Shown: in pieces, positions 41,147 through 51,179 of the stretch
Layout: every line of letters starts with the position of its first letter
Numbering within the stretch: the first letter of the stretch is position 1
DNA from: Rhynchopus sp. YZ270_cl-10
Lineage: Eukaryota; Euglenozoa; Diplonemea; Diplonemida; Diplonemidae
DNA length: 64,000 bases
Reading direction: 5' to 3'
NCBI GenBank assembly: GCA_964035575.1
Contig: OZ037837.1
Span: 62,001 to 126,000 of the forward strand
Translations under genes and position numbers: made by a program
The notes under the pieces: model-generated
The model's input: the letters and a program-made list of their open reading frames with translations, nothing else
Database searches by the model: none
Told to the model about the DNA's origin: nothing

Positions 41147-42601
41147 TCAAATAACCTGCGTAAGGTCGCTGTACTTCTTGCGCCCGAGCAGCCCCGCAAT
41201 GGTGAAGAACACCACACCCAGGCCAAGGCAGGGCATGAGGATTGTCATAGTCCAACGCCAGTCCTTGATGTAGTCCTGAATCAACCCGGCGTAGTACGGC
41301 GAGGGCACGTCCCCCACCACGTGGAACACAAGAACCGCAAAACCCATTGCTTGGGCGCGAAGCTTATGTGGCACTGAGTTGAGGATAGCATAGGTCGCTG
41401 GGCCGAAGTAGAACGCAAAGGTGTAGAAGCCGACAAAGAAGAAAGGGAAAAACCCTGCAAGGTGTGGGTCGTTGAACGGCATGTTGAATGAGAGCGTGAA
41501 GCACACTGTTGAGCTTACAAGCGCGCCTGCGACAAGTTTGCAGGCTGTGACGTACCCTCCACCGTGATAGTCAAGCAACGCACCTCCCGTCAACGTCCCC
41601 ATGATGCCGGCAACAATGACAACACCTCCGAAGTACAGATCCGCGTTATCCAAATTGTACACCTGGCGTGCTGCCTTGGGTCCCCAGAAGCTGAGGATCC
41701 CCGCTATCGCCATCACAACGGAAAACCCCGCCACGACAAGCAACCAGCGAGGGTTCGTCGACAGCTGCTTCACATCCTCCCACAGCGACTGCTGCCCCTC
41801 AACGTGCAATGGCTCCAGAACCTTCGCAGACACAGACAGACGCGCTTCGTGAGACGGCGCAAGGGGGTGCTCCGCACGCTCACCATCCTCAAGCAGACGA
41901 GAAGAATCCCTCGGGTCAACAACAACAGACTCTCTGTTTCCTTTCAGCACATCCCACGTCAGGTGCTTCGGGCGTGCAACAAGAAGCATAATCGCAAAGG
42001 GAGCGTTCAGTGCTGCCTGGATGCGGAAGGCCCACCTCCAGTCGAGGTCCTGCACCACCATGCCCATGAGAAACCCTACTGCAGTGCCAACAGAGAGACA
42101 CATGTAGAAGAGTGCCATCCACACCCCTCTGCGCTCTGCAGGTGCAATCAGGTCGATCATCGCAGGTGCCACGACAGTGAAGGAAGGCTCCGAGACTCCA
42201 AGCACCGTACGGCATGCAAGCAGCATCTCCCACGACTGGCAGAACCCAGCCGCAATGAGCGCAACGGTGAAGATGCTCTGCCCCACCCCCATGACAGTGA
42301 AGGGGTGGACGTACTTCACGGCGTGCGCAGAGACAGGAGACGCGATGGTGAGCCCGACAGTGAAGAACGACGACAGCAGGCCAGCCTGGGCGTTGGTCAG
42401 GTTGTACTCGCCCTGGTACCCCGTGTACCCACATTCGTTTCTGCACGCAAGCGACTCGTCGTCCTCACAGAGCTTGCTGCACGCAGTGTCCTCGTAGTGG
42501 CCCGTCACACCGTTGCTCGCAATCGCACCTCGTTCAATGTAGTTCAGCAGCTGTACTGCGCAAAACCAGCACAGCACCAGGCGGGGTGTAAAGAAATTCA
42601 T
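41147..42601 (-). CDS. Spinster-like MFS transporter, copy 2
   Basis: 484 residues, same plan and signature motifs as copy 1. The first ~290 residues are identical to copy 1. The differences are confined to the C-terminal part (for example VVAGFSVVMAIAGILSF, ALVSSTVCFTLSF, AGLIQDYIKDW, GLGVVF), and they are mostly conservative. The tandem arrangement with 0.9 kb between genes and shared leader shows a simple head-to-tail duplication. Both copies look functional. Confidence 0.9.
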   Translation of the reverse strand: MNFFTPRLVLCWFCAVQLLNYIERGAIASNGVTGHYEDTACSKLCEDDESLACRNECGYTGYQGEYNLTNAQAGLLSSFFTVGLTIASPVSAHAVKYVHPFTVMGVGQSIFTVALIAAGFCQSWEMLLACRTVLGVSEPSFTVVAPAMIDLIAPAERRGVWMALFYMCLSVGTAVGFLMGMVVQDLDWRWAFRIQAALNAPFAIMLLVARPKHLTWDVLKGNRESVVVDPRDSSRLLEDGERAEHPLAPSHEARLSVSAKVLEPLHVEGQQSLWEDVKQLSTNPRWLLVVAGFSVVMAIAGILSFWGPKAARQVYNLDNADLYFGGVVIVAGIMGTLTGGALLDYHGGGYVTACKLVAGALVSSTVCFTLSFNMPFNDPHLAGFFPFFFVGFYTFAFYFGPATYAILNSVPHKLRAQAMGFAVLVFHVVGDVPSPYYAGLIQDYIKDWRWTMTILMPCLGLGVVFFTIAGLLGRKKYSDLTQVI

Positions 42602-42659
42602 TTTTGTCAGTATTGTTGTCTGGTGGGTGGATGGCGGGTGGGGTGGTGGGTGGGGTTTG

Positions 42660-42685
42660 CTCGGTACGAAAGGGGAAGAGGAAGA
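42660..42685 (-). promoter_or_regulatory. Likely splice acceptor of MFS copy 2
   Basis: Same pyrimidine tract and CCGAG as copy 1, here about 60 bases before the ATG because of an extra GGGTGG unit in the leader. Confidence 0.5.
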
Positions 42686-42769
42686 TGCACTTGAGTATGA
42701 ACTAGTGGAGGGGGAGGAAGCAACAGATGAACAGCAAAATACGTTGTGAAAAGGTATTTTTATCTCCAG

Positions 42770-43010
42770 TGTTTTTGTGTGTTAGACGAGAAGACAACAG
42801 TTTCCGATAAAAGGCTCCTGCGTCAGTTCCTGACAGACACTGAGTCACTTCACTCTTTCAAATATGTGTTGCTGCTGAACACCAGACAGAAGTGCTGTGG
42901 ACATCTTCTTCGTGGAGCTGCAGCACTCATAAGCGAGGATAACGCAAAGGAACACAAAACTCTTAACGTGCACACTTTGTTCAAAATGAAATACCCACCC
43001 TTCAAATTTT
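42770..43010 (+). repeat. Orphan copy of the LRR-gene 5' flank, second
   Basis: 42825-43005 matches the LRR upstream block (TCTTCGTGGAGCTGCAGCAC, GAGGATAACGCAAAGGAACA). It is preceded by the GATAAAAGGCTCCTGCG word and followed directly by LRR 3' flank sequence. The gene that should lie between these is absent. Confidence 0.75.
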
Positions 43011-43330
43011 AACAAAAGCATTTATTTTGAAATGCACGAATGATGTGATAATGTATCTCAAATGCTGCTGAAGAAAAAATACGGAGGTGAGAGACCCGGG
43101 GATGGGCGACAGGGAGGGGAGGGGGAGAGGGAGAAACACCACGACTGTGGTGGATTTGAGCGAATCAAATAATGTGACATTTGCTGTATTCTTTATTGTG
43201 TTGATGGGAAGGGAAGGGCATAGTATAAAGTACATTATGCTCCTGCTCTATTGACATTCACTACGTGCCAACAAGACCTCACTCCAAAGATACTCATTCC
43301 AACATCGCCAAATATTTCACTGGAGCCACA
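43011..43330 (+). repeat. LRR-gene 3' flank, member at 43 kb
   Basis: Contains GACCCGGGGATGGGCGACAG, GGAGAAACACCACGACTGTG and CTCATTCCAACATCGCC, shared with 55080-55300 and 59640-59890 and, in part, with 47380-47480, 47670-47760 and 58770-58810. Confidence 0.8.
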
Positions 43331-43344
43331 GAAAAAGGTTCTGT

Positions 43345-43600
43345 AGTTGCATTTTTGGGATCCGCCCGTGCAGTGGTGGGGTCAATCTCGAAAATTGGAC
43401 AATTTTTTGCCCACTTAACAGTTTGAGAAATATGAGCCCGGTCACTAATACTTGGGGCCCATTTTCGGCAAAATTTTTCCTCAAAATCAGGGTTTGCAAA
43501 ATTGACCCTTTCCCCCCCGCCACATTGATTTCAATACTATATCTTACTTCACCTTCGGTTACCCTTACAGGGGGGGTGAAGGAAGGTTGTGGAAAAGACA
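43345..43600. repeat. Dispersed ~260-bp repeat, member 1
   Basis: GGGATCCGCCCGTGCAGTGG, TATGAGCCCGGTCACTAATA and GGGGGGTGAAGGAAGGTTGT define a unit that recurs twice in tandem at 46828-47200 and as a fragment at 20752. No coding sequence. Confidence 0.7.
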
Positions 43601-43621
43601 AAAACAATTGGTGGGTCAAAG

Positions 43622-43996
43622 AGTGACCCGAAAACAGTGTAGAACGAACGTGGAGTGCATGTGTGTATGTTCAGGATGGTGAGCAACTCGTCCTTCTCCA
43701 GCACCTTCCTGATCCACTTTGGTTCGGACCACGCATAAATCTTTCAGCGGAACGCCGTAGTCGTCATCGTAAATATTCAGTTCCACGTTAACGGATTTGC
43801 ACCTGTCGAGGAAACGTAGGAATGCTGATGTCGCCTCCACCTCTGACTCCGCTGTTACGATGAAATTGTCGATCCAACATACACCTTCGTCCTTAGGGAG
43901 AAGAACCATTGCTGCTCGGTGGGCGATCGCTGTGGCATGAGACCAACCCATGGCCATGCACAGTAAGGTGGTGGTGATGAACTGACCTCCGCTCCC
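43622..43996 (-). mobile_element. Fossil reverse transcriptase fragment, DIRS/VIPER-like, with direct repeats at its ends
   Basis: The minus strand shows MGWSHATAIAHRAA and a CWIDNFIVTAESEVEA block, the catalytic-C region of DIRS/Ngaro/VIPER-type reverse transcriptases. It lies in the 3' flank of LRR gene 1 and is absent from the matching flanks of LRR 2 and 3. AATTKGTGGGTCAAAG stands on both sides (43606-43621, 43997-44012; one mismatch), like a 16-bp target duplication. The element is clearly broken: only a small central piece is here. Confidence 0.65.
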
Positions 43997-44034
43997 AATT
44001 TGTGGGTCAAAGGAATTCTGTGTTAGGAACAGCC

Positions 44035-44193
44035 CAGAACGTCAGGAGTACCGGGATTTGCGGGCTCCCACGTCGCGAAGGAGGTCCTTCAGTTTGTAGT
44101 TCTTTTCGGTGAGAAACATCTTTATTTGGGTCTTCGTGCCTATCACAAGTGGGTTGAGCTTGCTGGTCCAAACTGCGTCTTCCACAGCTCTGC
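44035..44193 (-). pseudogene. Out-of-frame C-terminal remnant of LRR gene 1
   Basis: The DNA matches the last ~50 codons of LRR genes 2 and 3 (the FLSEKNYKLKDLLRDL region) but lies after the stop of gene 1. Compared with gene 2 (GGCTGCAGCAAAG), gene 1 reads GGCTGAGCAGAG, a one-base loss that creates TGA. Confidence 0.7.
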
Positions 44194-45750
44194 TCAGCCG
44201 TTGAGGCGTATCCTCTTCAACGCTGTGCAGTTGTGAAGAAAGCCGATGTCAACCTGATTCGCCCCCCAGAGTGGGGACAGGTCCACTTCCGTCAGGCTGC
44301 TGCAGTCGGAAAGAAAGCACACACCAATTCTCACAGTGTTCGTGAGAGACGACAAGTCCACAGCTGTTAGCCTGACGCAGTTGGAAAGAAAGTTGCTGCC
44401 TATTATCGTGACCTTCTTCGGTAAGTCCAGTGTTGTTAAGCTGCTGCAGTTGGAGAGAAAGTGCTTGCCGATATGCGACAGCTCGGACAAGGGAGCCAAG
44501 CTCAGTGCTGTGATGCTTTCGCAGTTGTGAAGAAAGTAGTCGCCGATGTGCACCACCTTCCTGAGTGGCGACAGGTCCAGTTCTGTTAAGCTTCTGCAGC
44601 CCGACAGAAAGTGTTCACCTATTTGCGTGACCCTGCTCAGCGCGGACAGGTTCACTGTTCTCAAGCTTGTGCAGTCGTGAAGAAAATAGACGCCAACCTG
44701 CTCAAGACTGCTCAATGGCGACAGGTCCAGCACTGTTATGTTACTGCAGTTGCTGAGAAAGTGGCTACCAATGTGCGTAACGCTGACCAACTTGGACATG
44801 TCCACTGCTGACAAGCTGTTGCACTGGGAAAGAAAGTTACTACCCACATGAACAACTCTGCTGAGCGGCGGAAGGTCTAGCGTTGTCAACTTGGTGCAGC
44901 GGGAAAGAAAGTCATCACCTATCCGCACAACCCTGCTGAGTGGCGACAGGTCCAGCTTTGTCAGGCCGCTACACTTGTACAGAAAGTAACTCTCTATCTC
45001 CTCCACCAGGCTGAGTGGCGACAGGTCCAAAGTGGTCAAGCCCACACAAGACAACAGAAAACTACCACCAACCTTTGTGACTCTGCTGAAAGGCGTCAAA
45101 TCCAGCACTCTCAAGCATCCGCAGTGGATGAGAAAGCCGTCCTGAATCACCGTAACGTTGATTTGTGCTGGCAGGTCAAGTTGTGTCAGGCTTGTGCACA
45201 CAGCGAGAAATTGCTCGCTTATTTGTGTTAGTTTGTTCAGAGACGAGAGGTCCAGTTGTGTTAAACTTCTGCAGTCGGAGAGAAAGCTGTGACCAATGCT
45301 GGTCAGATGTGACGCAACACTGAAATCAAGCGCCGTTACCGTTGTGTTCGCCAAGAAATGGTCCGGAACTGCAGGGGACACCTCGGCCTGCAGAAGCAAA
45401 CACGCAATCTTTGGGTCTCTCTCGTGTTTCAGGGTATACATCAACACGAAATCTTCACACCGCAAATCTTCACCCAATTCCTCGACGTCACCATCCAGCA
45501 CACCAAGTGCCTCGAGTTCTGCAAGAGCCTCGTGCTTCAGCGTCTTCGTGAGCAAGATTGTGTCACCAGCACTCAGTTCTGTGATGTCCTCTCCTTCGTC
45601 CTTCCCTCCGAAGCCCATGCGGAAGCTGTCCTCAGCCAACCCCACTGCAGACGCCACCTTCTGCCGCATCGTCACCACTGTATCATCCACACCCACCTCG
45701 ATCACGTACGAGCTATCATTGCAGCCTTTGTTGATGATGGTCACTTCCAT
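44194..45750 (-). CDS. Ubiquitin-like/LRR protein 1
   Basis: 518 residues. Residues 1-70 are a ubiquitin-like domain (MEVTIINKG, DDTVVTMRQKVASAVGL, MGFGGK, ILLTKT). An acidic linker (80-135) follows. About fifteen 25-residue LRRs of the LT.LDLSPLSRV..IGD.FL..C type fill 138-510, a BspA-like pattern. Each LRR has a Cys four residues before the next Leu start. No signal peptide or membrane helix, so probably intracellular. It stops 50 residues earlier than genes 2 and 3 because of a one-base deletion, but all LRRs are kept. The start is the ATG shared with gene 2; 48 further codons upstream are open but belong to the leader. Confidence 0.85.
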   Translation of the reverse strand: MEVTIINKGCNDSSYVIEVGVDDTVVTMRQKVASAVGLAEDSFRMGFGGKDEGEDITELSAGDTILLTKTLKHEALAELEALGVLDGDVEELGEDLRCEDFVLMYTLKHERDPKIACLLLQAEVSPAVPDHFLANTTVTALDFSVASHLTSIGHSFLSDCRSLTQLDLSSLNKLTQISEQFLAVCTSLTQLDLPAQINVTVIQDGFLIHCGCLRVLDLTPFSRVTKVGGSFLLSCVGLTTLDLSPLSLVEEIESYFLYKCSGLTKLDLSPLSRVVRIGDDFLSRCTKLTTLDLPPLSRVVHVGSNFLSQCNSLSAVDMSKLVSVTHIGSHFLSNCSNITVLDLSPLSSLEQVGVYFLHDCTSLRTVNLSALSRVTQIGEHFLSGCRSLTELDLSPLRKVVHIGDYFLHNCESITALSLAPLSELSHIGKHFLSNCSSLTTLDLPKKVTIIGSNFLSNCVRLTAVDLSSLTNTVRIGVCFLSDCSSLTEVDLSPLWGANQVDIGFLHNCTALKRIRLNG

Positions 45751-46200
45751 TTGTCTTCCTTTTGTGTTGCTCTGTTGTGGTGGGGTTGTGGGGTTGGGGC
45801 AACAACGTGTGGGCCACGTTCCTGACGGACACTGAGTCACTTTCACTCTTTCAAATATGTGCTGCTGAACACCAGACAGAAGTGCTGTGGACATCTTCTT
45901 CGTGGAGCTGCAGCACTCATAAGCGAGGATAACGCAAAGGAATACTAATGATATACTCTAGGGAAATATTGAAGCTATATTTACCTGAGGGGGGTGTCAA
46001 CCACCAAGGGTTCGGATTTACCGAGCCGAAGCTTAACGTGCACACTTTGTTCAAAATGAAATACCCACCCTTCACTATTTATTCGTCATTTGTCTGCTGT
46101 TTGACGATCGCGTTCATCTATGTGGTGAACACTGGAACATTAGGCACACGAATGTTTCAGACAACAGAAGAGACAGCAAAAACTAGAAAATGAAAACCAA
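45751..46200. repeat. 5' flank of LRR gene 1
   Basis: Matches 57270-57620 upstream of gene 2, interrupted at 45942-46032 by half of a hairpin MITE. Minus strand shows CCACAACCCCACCACAACAG 22 bases or so before the ATG, a weak acceptor candidate. Confidence 0.7.
45948..46032. mobile_element. Half copy of the 21-kb hairpin MITE
   Basis: GATATACTCTAGGGAAATAT through GGGGGGTGTCAACCACCAAG to GAGCCGAAG equals the left arm and loop of 21001-21146. The right arm is absent. In the paralogous flank of gene 2 (57462-57480) the site holds ten other bases. Confidence 0.8.
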
Positions 46201-46827
46201 AGCTTTTTGATAAAAATTAATGAACACAAAAACCAGCGCGTGTGAAAAATGCTCGAGAGACTCGTTACTCTTTGCTTGTTGCTCAAAAGGATAAAAACGG
46301 GAAGAGGAAAAATTTAGGTTGTTTGTTGTTCGCTTCCACTTTTTTTTTCTTTTCTCGACTTGATAACGGTAAATACGCAGATTTACGGTTTGAATGTGTT
46401 TTTCCTGAAGTACAGAAAATGTTGTGGAGCACAGGGGGAAAGAGAGGGGGAAAACAAGCGGGGAGGTGGATACGCAGAACGCGCGACTTTTCACGAGGGT
46501 CTCGAGCATTTTGTCAAATACTACGTGTTTACTAAAAAGAAAAGAAAATATTTTTTCTGATTCAAAGTGGTGTTTACGTTTTGGGTACGGGGCGGAGAAT
46601 AAAATCTGTTCGATAAAAGAAACGCAAGATTTTTTGTTTTATCTTGTTCAAAAAAAAAAGCTCAAAAAATTGGCATCATCGGGGCGCAAGTCTTTGCAAA
46701 GTCTTCACAGGGTAAAAGGGGGGCACGGGCAGTCTGCAGACTAAGGATTGGGGGGTCGGGTAAGTAAGTAATTAAATGGCTAGTCTGCACGGGGTTTCGT
46801 AACCAACAATACAGGCGAAAACGCCGT

Positions 46828-47200
46828 TATTTGCATTTTTGAGCCAATCCCAGTCAGTGGTGGGGTCAATCTGGAAAAATGGACAAAATTTTAATGACTT
46901 AAATTTTGGACAATATGAGCCCGGTCACTAATAGCTGGGGCCGATTTTCGGCCAAAAATTTCCTCAAAATCCGGGTTTGTAATATTGACTTCACCTTCGG
47001 TTACCCTACCGGGGGGGGTGAAGGAAGGTTGTGGAAAAGGGTCCTTATTTGCATTTTTGGGATCCGCCCGTGCAGTGGTGGGGTCAATCTCAAAAATTGG
47101 ACAATTTTTGACCACTTAAATTTTTGAAAAATATGAGCCCGGTCACGAATACGTGGGGCCATTTTTCAAAAATATCGGGGTGGTATGTTAAGTAATTAAA
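46828..47200. repeat. Dispersed ~260-bp repeat, two tandem members
   Basis: Two units start near 46828 and 47046. The first has AGTCAGTGGTGGGGTCAATC, the second GGGATCCGCCCGTGCAGTGG; both have ATATGAGCCCGGTCAC. Related to 43345-43600. Confidence 0.7.
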
Positions 47201-47963
47201 TGAAAAAATTAGTCTGCAGTCTGGGCACGGGTACAAAGAATCCTACCAAGCTTTCACCATAAAGTGATTATGGTGTACTATGCAAGCTTCACACCACCAA
47301 AAATGGTTAAAATGTTGACAAAAGCATTTCTTTTATTTGAATTGCACGAATGATGTGATAATGTTATATCAAATGCTGCTAAGGAAAAAATACGGGGGGT
47401 GAGAGGCCCGGGGATGGGCGACAGGGAGGGGAGGGGGGGAGGGAGAAACACCACGACTGTGGTGCTTATACCCAGCTTTACAAAGTGTGCACAGGGTAAA
47501 AGGGGGTCGCGGTAAAATCTTAGGTGTGAAAAACCCCTACCAAGTATTCACACAAAGACTTTACGGTGTACTATGCGAGCTTCACAACACCAAAAATGAT
47601 TCGAATTGACAAAAGCATTTCTTATGATTGAACGAATGATGTGATAATGTAGTATAAAATGGCGCCGAAGAAAAAATACGGGGGTGAGGAGTCCGGGGAA
47701 GGACGACAGGGAGGGGAGGGGGAGGGGGAGGGGGAGAAACACCACGACTGTGGTGCTTATACCCAGCTAGTGGGGGTGAAATAATCCTCCCCGTTGTGTC
47801 ACCAAATCCCAAAACCCACCTTACTCCTTGTCGGGGTGGTTGGAACAGTGTTGTTAGAGACATGGAGAGGGTGAAGTGCAATAAAATGAGTGTCAGAATA
47901 GAACAAATCAAACAATGTGCGTTTGTTGTATTTTTGTGTTGAGGGACTGAAAAGACAATGTTA
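47201..47963. repeat. LRR spacer with two partial copies of the 3' flank
   Basis: 47270-47460 and 47560-47760 both hold GCGAGCTTCACA/CCACCAAAAATG, ACAAAAGCATTTCTT and GGGGATGGGCGACAGGGAGG or a variant, so a ~290-bp unit is duplicated in tandem. 47800-47960 matches 58840-59010. Confidence 0.65.
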
Positions 47964-48301
47964 CCGTCTTTTGAAAAAATATGGACCAGAAGAAACATGG
48001 ACTAGCATAATCATGGGCCTTTTGGGATATTTTTTTCTATGTACCAATTTTTCTGGTCCGACATCTATGTGAGGATTTTTTGAACTTATGCAGAACTTTG
48101 TCAGGGAGTAGCGCGCGCGAAGCGCGTGCGACGACCGCTTGTGTGGGGAGAAAGCTCGGAATGGGTTTTTAGCATCCACAACACAGATGGACCAGAAAAA
48201 ACATGGGCCAGAATAATGATGGACCAGAACAATTATGGACCTTTTGGGGATTTAAATTTTTATGGACCAATTTTTCTGGTCCATATTTTTTCAAAAGACG
48301 G
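47964..48301. mobile_element. MITE, 338 bp, GGACCAGAA-rich, TA-flanked
   Basis: Ends CCGTCTTTTGAAAAAATATG and inverse, continuing GGACCAGAA. The word ATGGACCAGAA recurs inside in both orientations. TA at 47962-47963 and 48302-48303. The matching spacer at 59005-59020 lacks the element, confirming the bounds; there the site reads GGTTAGTTAATATG. Confidence 0.88.
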
Positions 48302-48949
48302 TAATATGCACCTAGACCTCTCATGATCACCTTAAAAAGTAGGTGGTAAAAGTATGTTTGTGTCTTTCTATTGAACGTTGTAAAGGTATGCATGTGTCTC
48401 ATTGCTTTGATCGTTCTTGCTTTGCATTGATGCATCCACACAGAAGAAAACTGTTGTCTGTGAGGTACATGAAGCTGGTGTAGAGCACAGACATGGGATG
48501 GAGAGGGGCTGTCAATGTGGGGGAGAGGTGAAAAAGGGGGGTACAAAAGGAAACAACAGCATTCTCAAATTCAATCGCGACAGGAACGTTTATTGTACAT
48601 CGAAACGAAAAAAAGAGGGAGAGCATGTTAATAGGATTCAACTGCATTTGACCCATATAAAGATCTACAACTACTGGAGGGGTGAATACGAATCTACCTC
48701 TTGACATAGACCTGAAGTAAATAGAAATTTAACACTCATTACACGATAAAACCCACGGGAGAGGTTGGGTGAAACACACACACGAGAAAAAAACAGGGTG
48801 CCTCTTGTATTCGCCACCCATAAAACCCATAGTAACACAACTGTTCAAAAAAGCACGTTCGTGAATTGAACGAGTGATGCTTACCGCTTTGGCGGGTATG
48901 TTATATCAAATGCCGCTGAAGAACGTGAAGTGGATAGTGCAAGAAGAAA
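48302..48949. repeat. LRR spacer segment, duplicate of 59013-59577
   Basis: Shares GCTTTGCATTGATGCATCCA, GAGCACAGACATGGGATGGA and GCGGGTATGTTATATCAAA with the spacer between LRR genes 2 and 3. Its last 7 bases, GAAGAAA, are the left target duplication of the LINE. No gene seen. Confidence 0.75.
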
Positions 48950-49006
48950 AGAAAAGTTTATAAGATGAACCTAAGCCTCACGTGCTTAGTCACCTTTTCA
49001 TATTCG

Positions 49007-49957
49007 TTATCGCACAGCATCAGCTGCGCTGGCTTCTACAAGTTTGTTGTCAGGGATGATGTCATTTCCCCAGCCGGAGTTCGTAATTTTGGCACGTACG
49101 ATGACGTGTTCAAGCATGTGCATAGTGTAGCCCGGGTACGTAAAAACTGGGCGACGGTCGTAGCCAATAAGTCCGGGTGTGCCAATGGACCGGAGGCCCC
49201 GTGAGGAGGTGATGGCGGATGCGGGAAATGGGTTTTGAATCCCAAGGGCTTTGCACAGGCGGTGAAGCTTGTTGAGCAATGTGCGCAAGGCGGCGGCCCG
49301 TTCTCTAATGTTAGAGGTTGGCCGGAGAACGTAGATCCTGTGGAAAATTTCCAGGTCAATGGCAAGTTCCACGCATGTCACAGGCAGGTTGGCGGTGCTC
49401 CATTTCAGGGAGGAGGCCCATTGGAGCATTTGCTTCAGTTCGCGGCGCTTCTGCTTGCATCGCGGATCATCGTCCTTCCCAAAGAAAGGGGCGAGCTGCC
49501 GGTAGATGGCCTCCTGGTATGGGGGCGCATCGAACACTTCAAAGTCCATACGCCATGGGTGGCGTGCAGGCGCTGTGGTCGTCCGCGAGGACAGGTGATC
49601 ATCTACTGCGGTGGTGACGTCCAGCAGGTATCTCTGCATGTCGGTTACTACGTGCTTGGGCGTGTTCGTGGGAGCTATGCCATGCATAGCCAGGCAACTC
49701 GGGGTGTTCGGGCCGATCCTGTCGAGGAGAGGGCGGTGTGCTTCCTTCACGTTAGCAGACACAGTGTGCGGGCAAGTCCACAGCAGGTGCTTCGCCAGCC
49801 CGAGGTTGGTGTGAGGCATAAGGGGCACTGATTCACTTCGAGGTGTATGCCACCTCTCTTTGTTGACTCGTATAGGCACAGCACCGTAGGGTGCGCGTAG
49901 AGTATCCCATCGCAGATGATACGGCGGAGGCGGTAAGCTAGCAGGGGGTGGGACCAC
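49007..49957 (-). pseudogene. LINE C-terminal region (frame-shifted part)
   Basis: Continues the polymerase protein in another frame. HTNLGLAKHLLWTCPHT completes the zinc motif whose first half, CPLC, lies in the frame of 49747-51179. A 250-residue helical C-terminal part follows, ending VEASAADAVR. The change of frame lies close to 49820. Confidence 0.7.
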
Positions 49958-51179
49958 TGCAGTTGGTCGTGCAGGTACGTGGTGTCGGCGAGGTTGACAC
50001 CGTATTGAGCGCCGTCGTAAGTCGGTCTGTCCAAGGCAAGATCTGTGAACTTCTGTCGTCGGACGATTTCGCGAATGGCGTGGTGTCGTTCACCTGGCGC
50101 GAGAAGACCTAGGGCGTGTGTCTTCTCTTCTTCCACGGGGGCACTCGAGAGCTCCGTAACGGTTGTTAGGTCGTCACACCACCTCACGCCTGTCAGTATG
50201 CTAGTGGAGGTCATGTTGCCGACCGGCCCGTGGGGGCGGAAGTCCCAGCCTCCTCCTGCGTTGTACCTCTTGTAGATCGACAGGCATCGTTCTCTCAGTG
50301 TTGCGTCAAATGCTATGTGGTCAAGCACGACGTTCATGGACCGGTTGCAGATGATGGCAGCCGGGTCAGTGCGGTGGCTCTTCAATAAAACGGTGCGTAT
50401 TGCGAGGCCTGCGCGTGTCCCATAGTCACTGCCCCAAAGGCAGGTGTTGACGGCGGTGGAGAGTTCCTTCAAGCTAGACTGCGAGGGCAGGGCGTACGGG
50501 ACCTCATACAGCGCACCCGGGAGGATGCATTCTGACACAATTCTATACTTGTGGTAGAAAGCCAGCGGCATACATCGTAGGCGTTGTAGGGCTGCAATGG
50601 CCTTGCGGACTCGTTCCGGAGAGGAGCGTCGAGAGTGCTTCGAGCAGTAGAGGTAGACCCCTAGTATCTTTACCTTCACCAGTGTTTTGTATCTGTGACC
50701 TGTGTTCGAGACAAGAGTGCTGGTGAAGCTCTCACGTGATCCAAATGCAACGGTTTTGGTGTCGTTGAGTTTCATTCCGGTGATGGCACAAAACCTCTCC
50801 ACAATGCGCAGGCATGGCTCTAAGCTGTTCATCGACTTCCGTGACAGGAGGGTGATGTCGTCCGCGTACGCACGCGAACAGGTGTTCTTGCAGCTGTCCA
50901 GGTCCTTCAGCAGCACTGCGACCAGCGCATTAATCAAGACGACGCTGATGGGGCATCCTTGGAGGATGCCGTTCGTCACTCTGAACGGGGTACCCACGCC
51001 AAGTGGAAGCTGGAACCTACGTTGAAGTTGCTCGTACATGGTGCGGAGCGGCTGCAGAATGCGGGGGTGTAGCCCAAGTCGTGCTGCGAGCTCGAGGGTA
51101 AGCTTCTGGGGAACACGGTCAAAGCATTTAGCAAAGTCAAGTGCCAGGCCGTACAGCGGTTCTCCGCCAGACAGTGCGT
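49747..51179 (-). pseudogene. LINE reverse transcriptase, C-terminal part
   Basis: LALDFAKCFDRVP (catalytic A), GILQGCPISVVLINAL (B), SRAYADDITLLSR (catalytic YADD, C) and GMKLNDTKTVAFG (D) are all present, followed by the thumb and the CPLC start of the zinc motif. The catalytic residues look intact. Confidence 0.85.

Noticed and set aside
41564-42694. Plus-strand ORF of 376 codons opposite MFS copy 2
   Set aside because: Arg/His-rich shadow of a membrane protein gene; conserved only because the MFS copies are nearly identical there.
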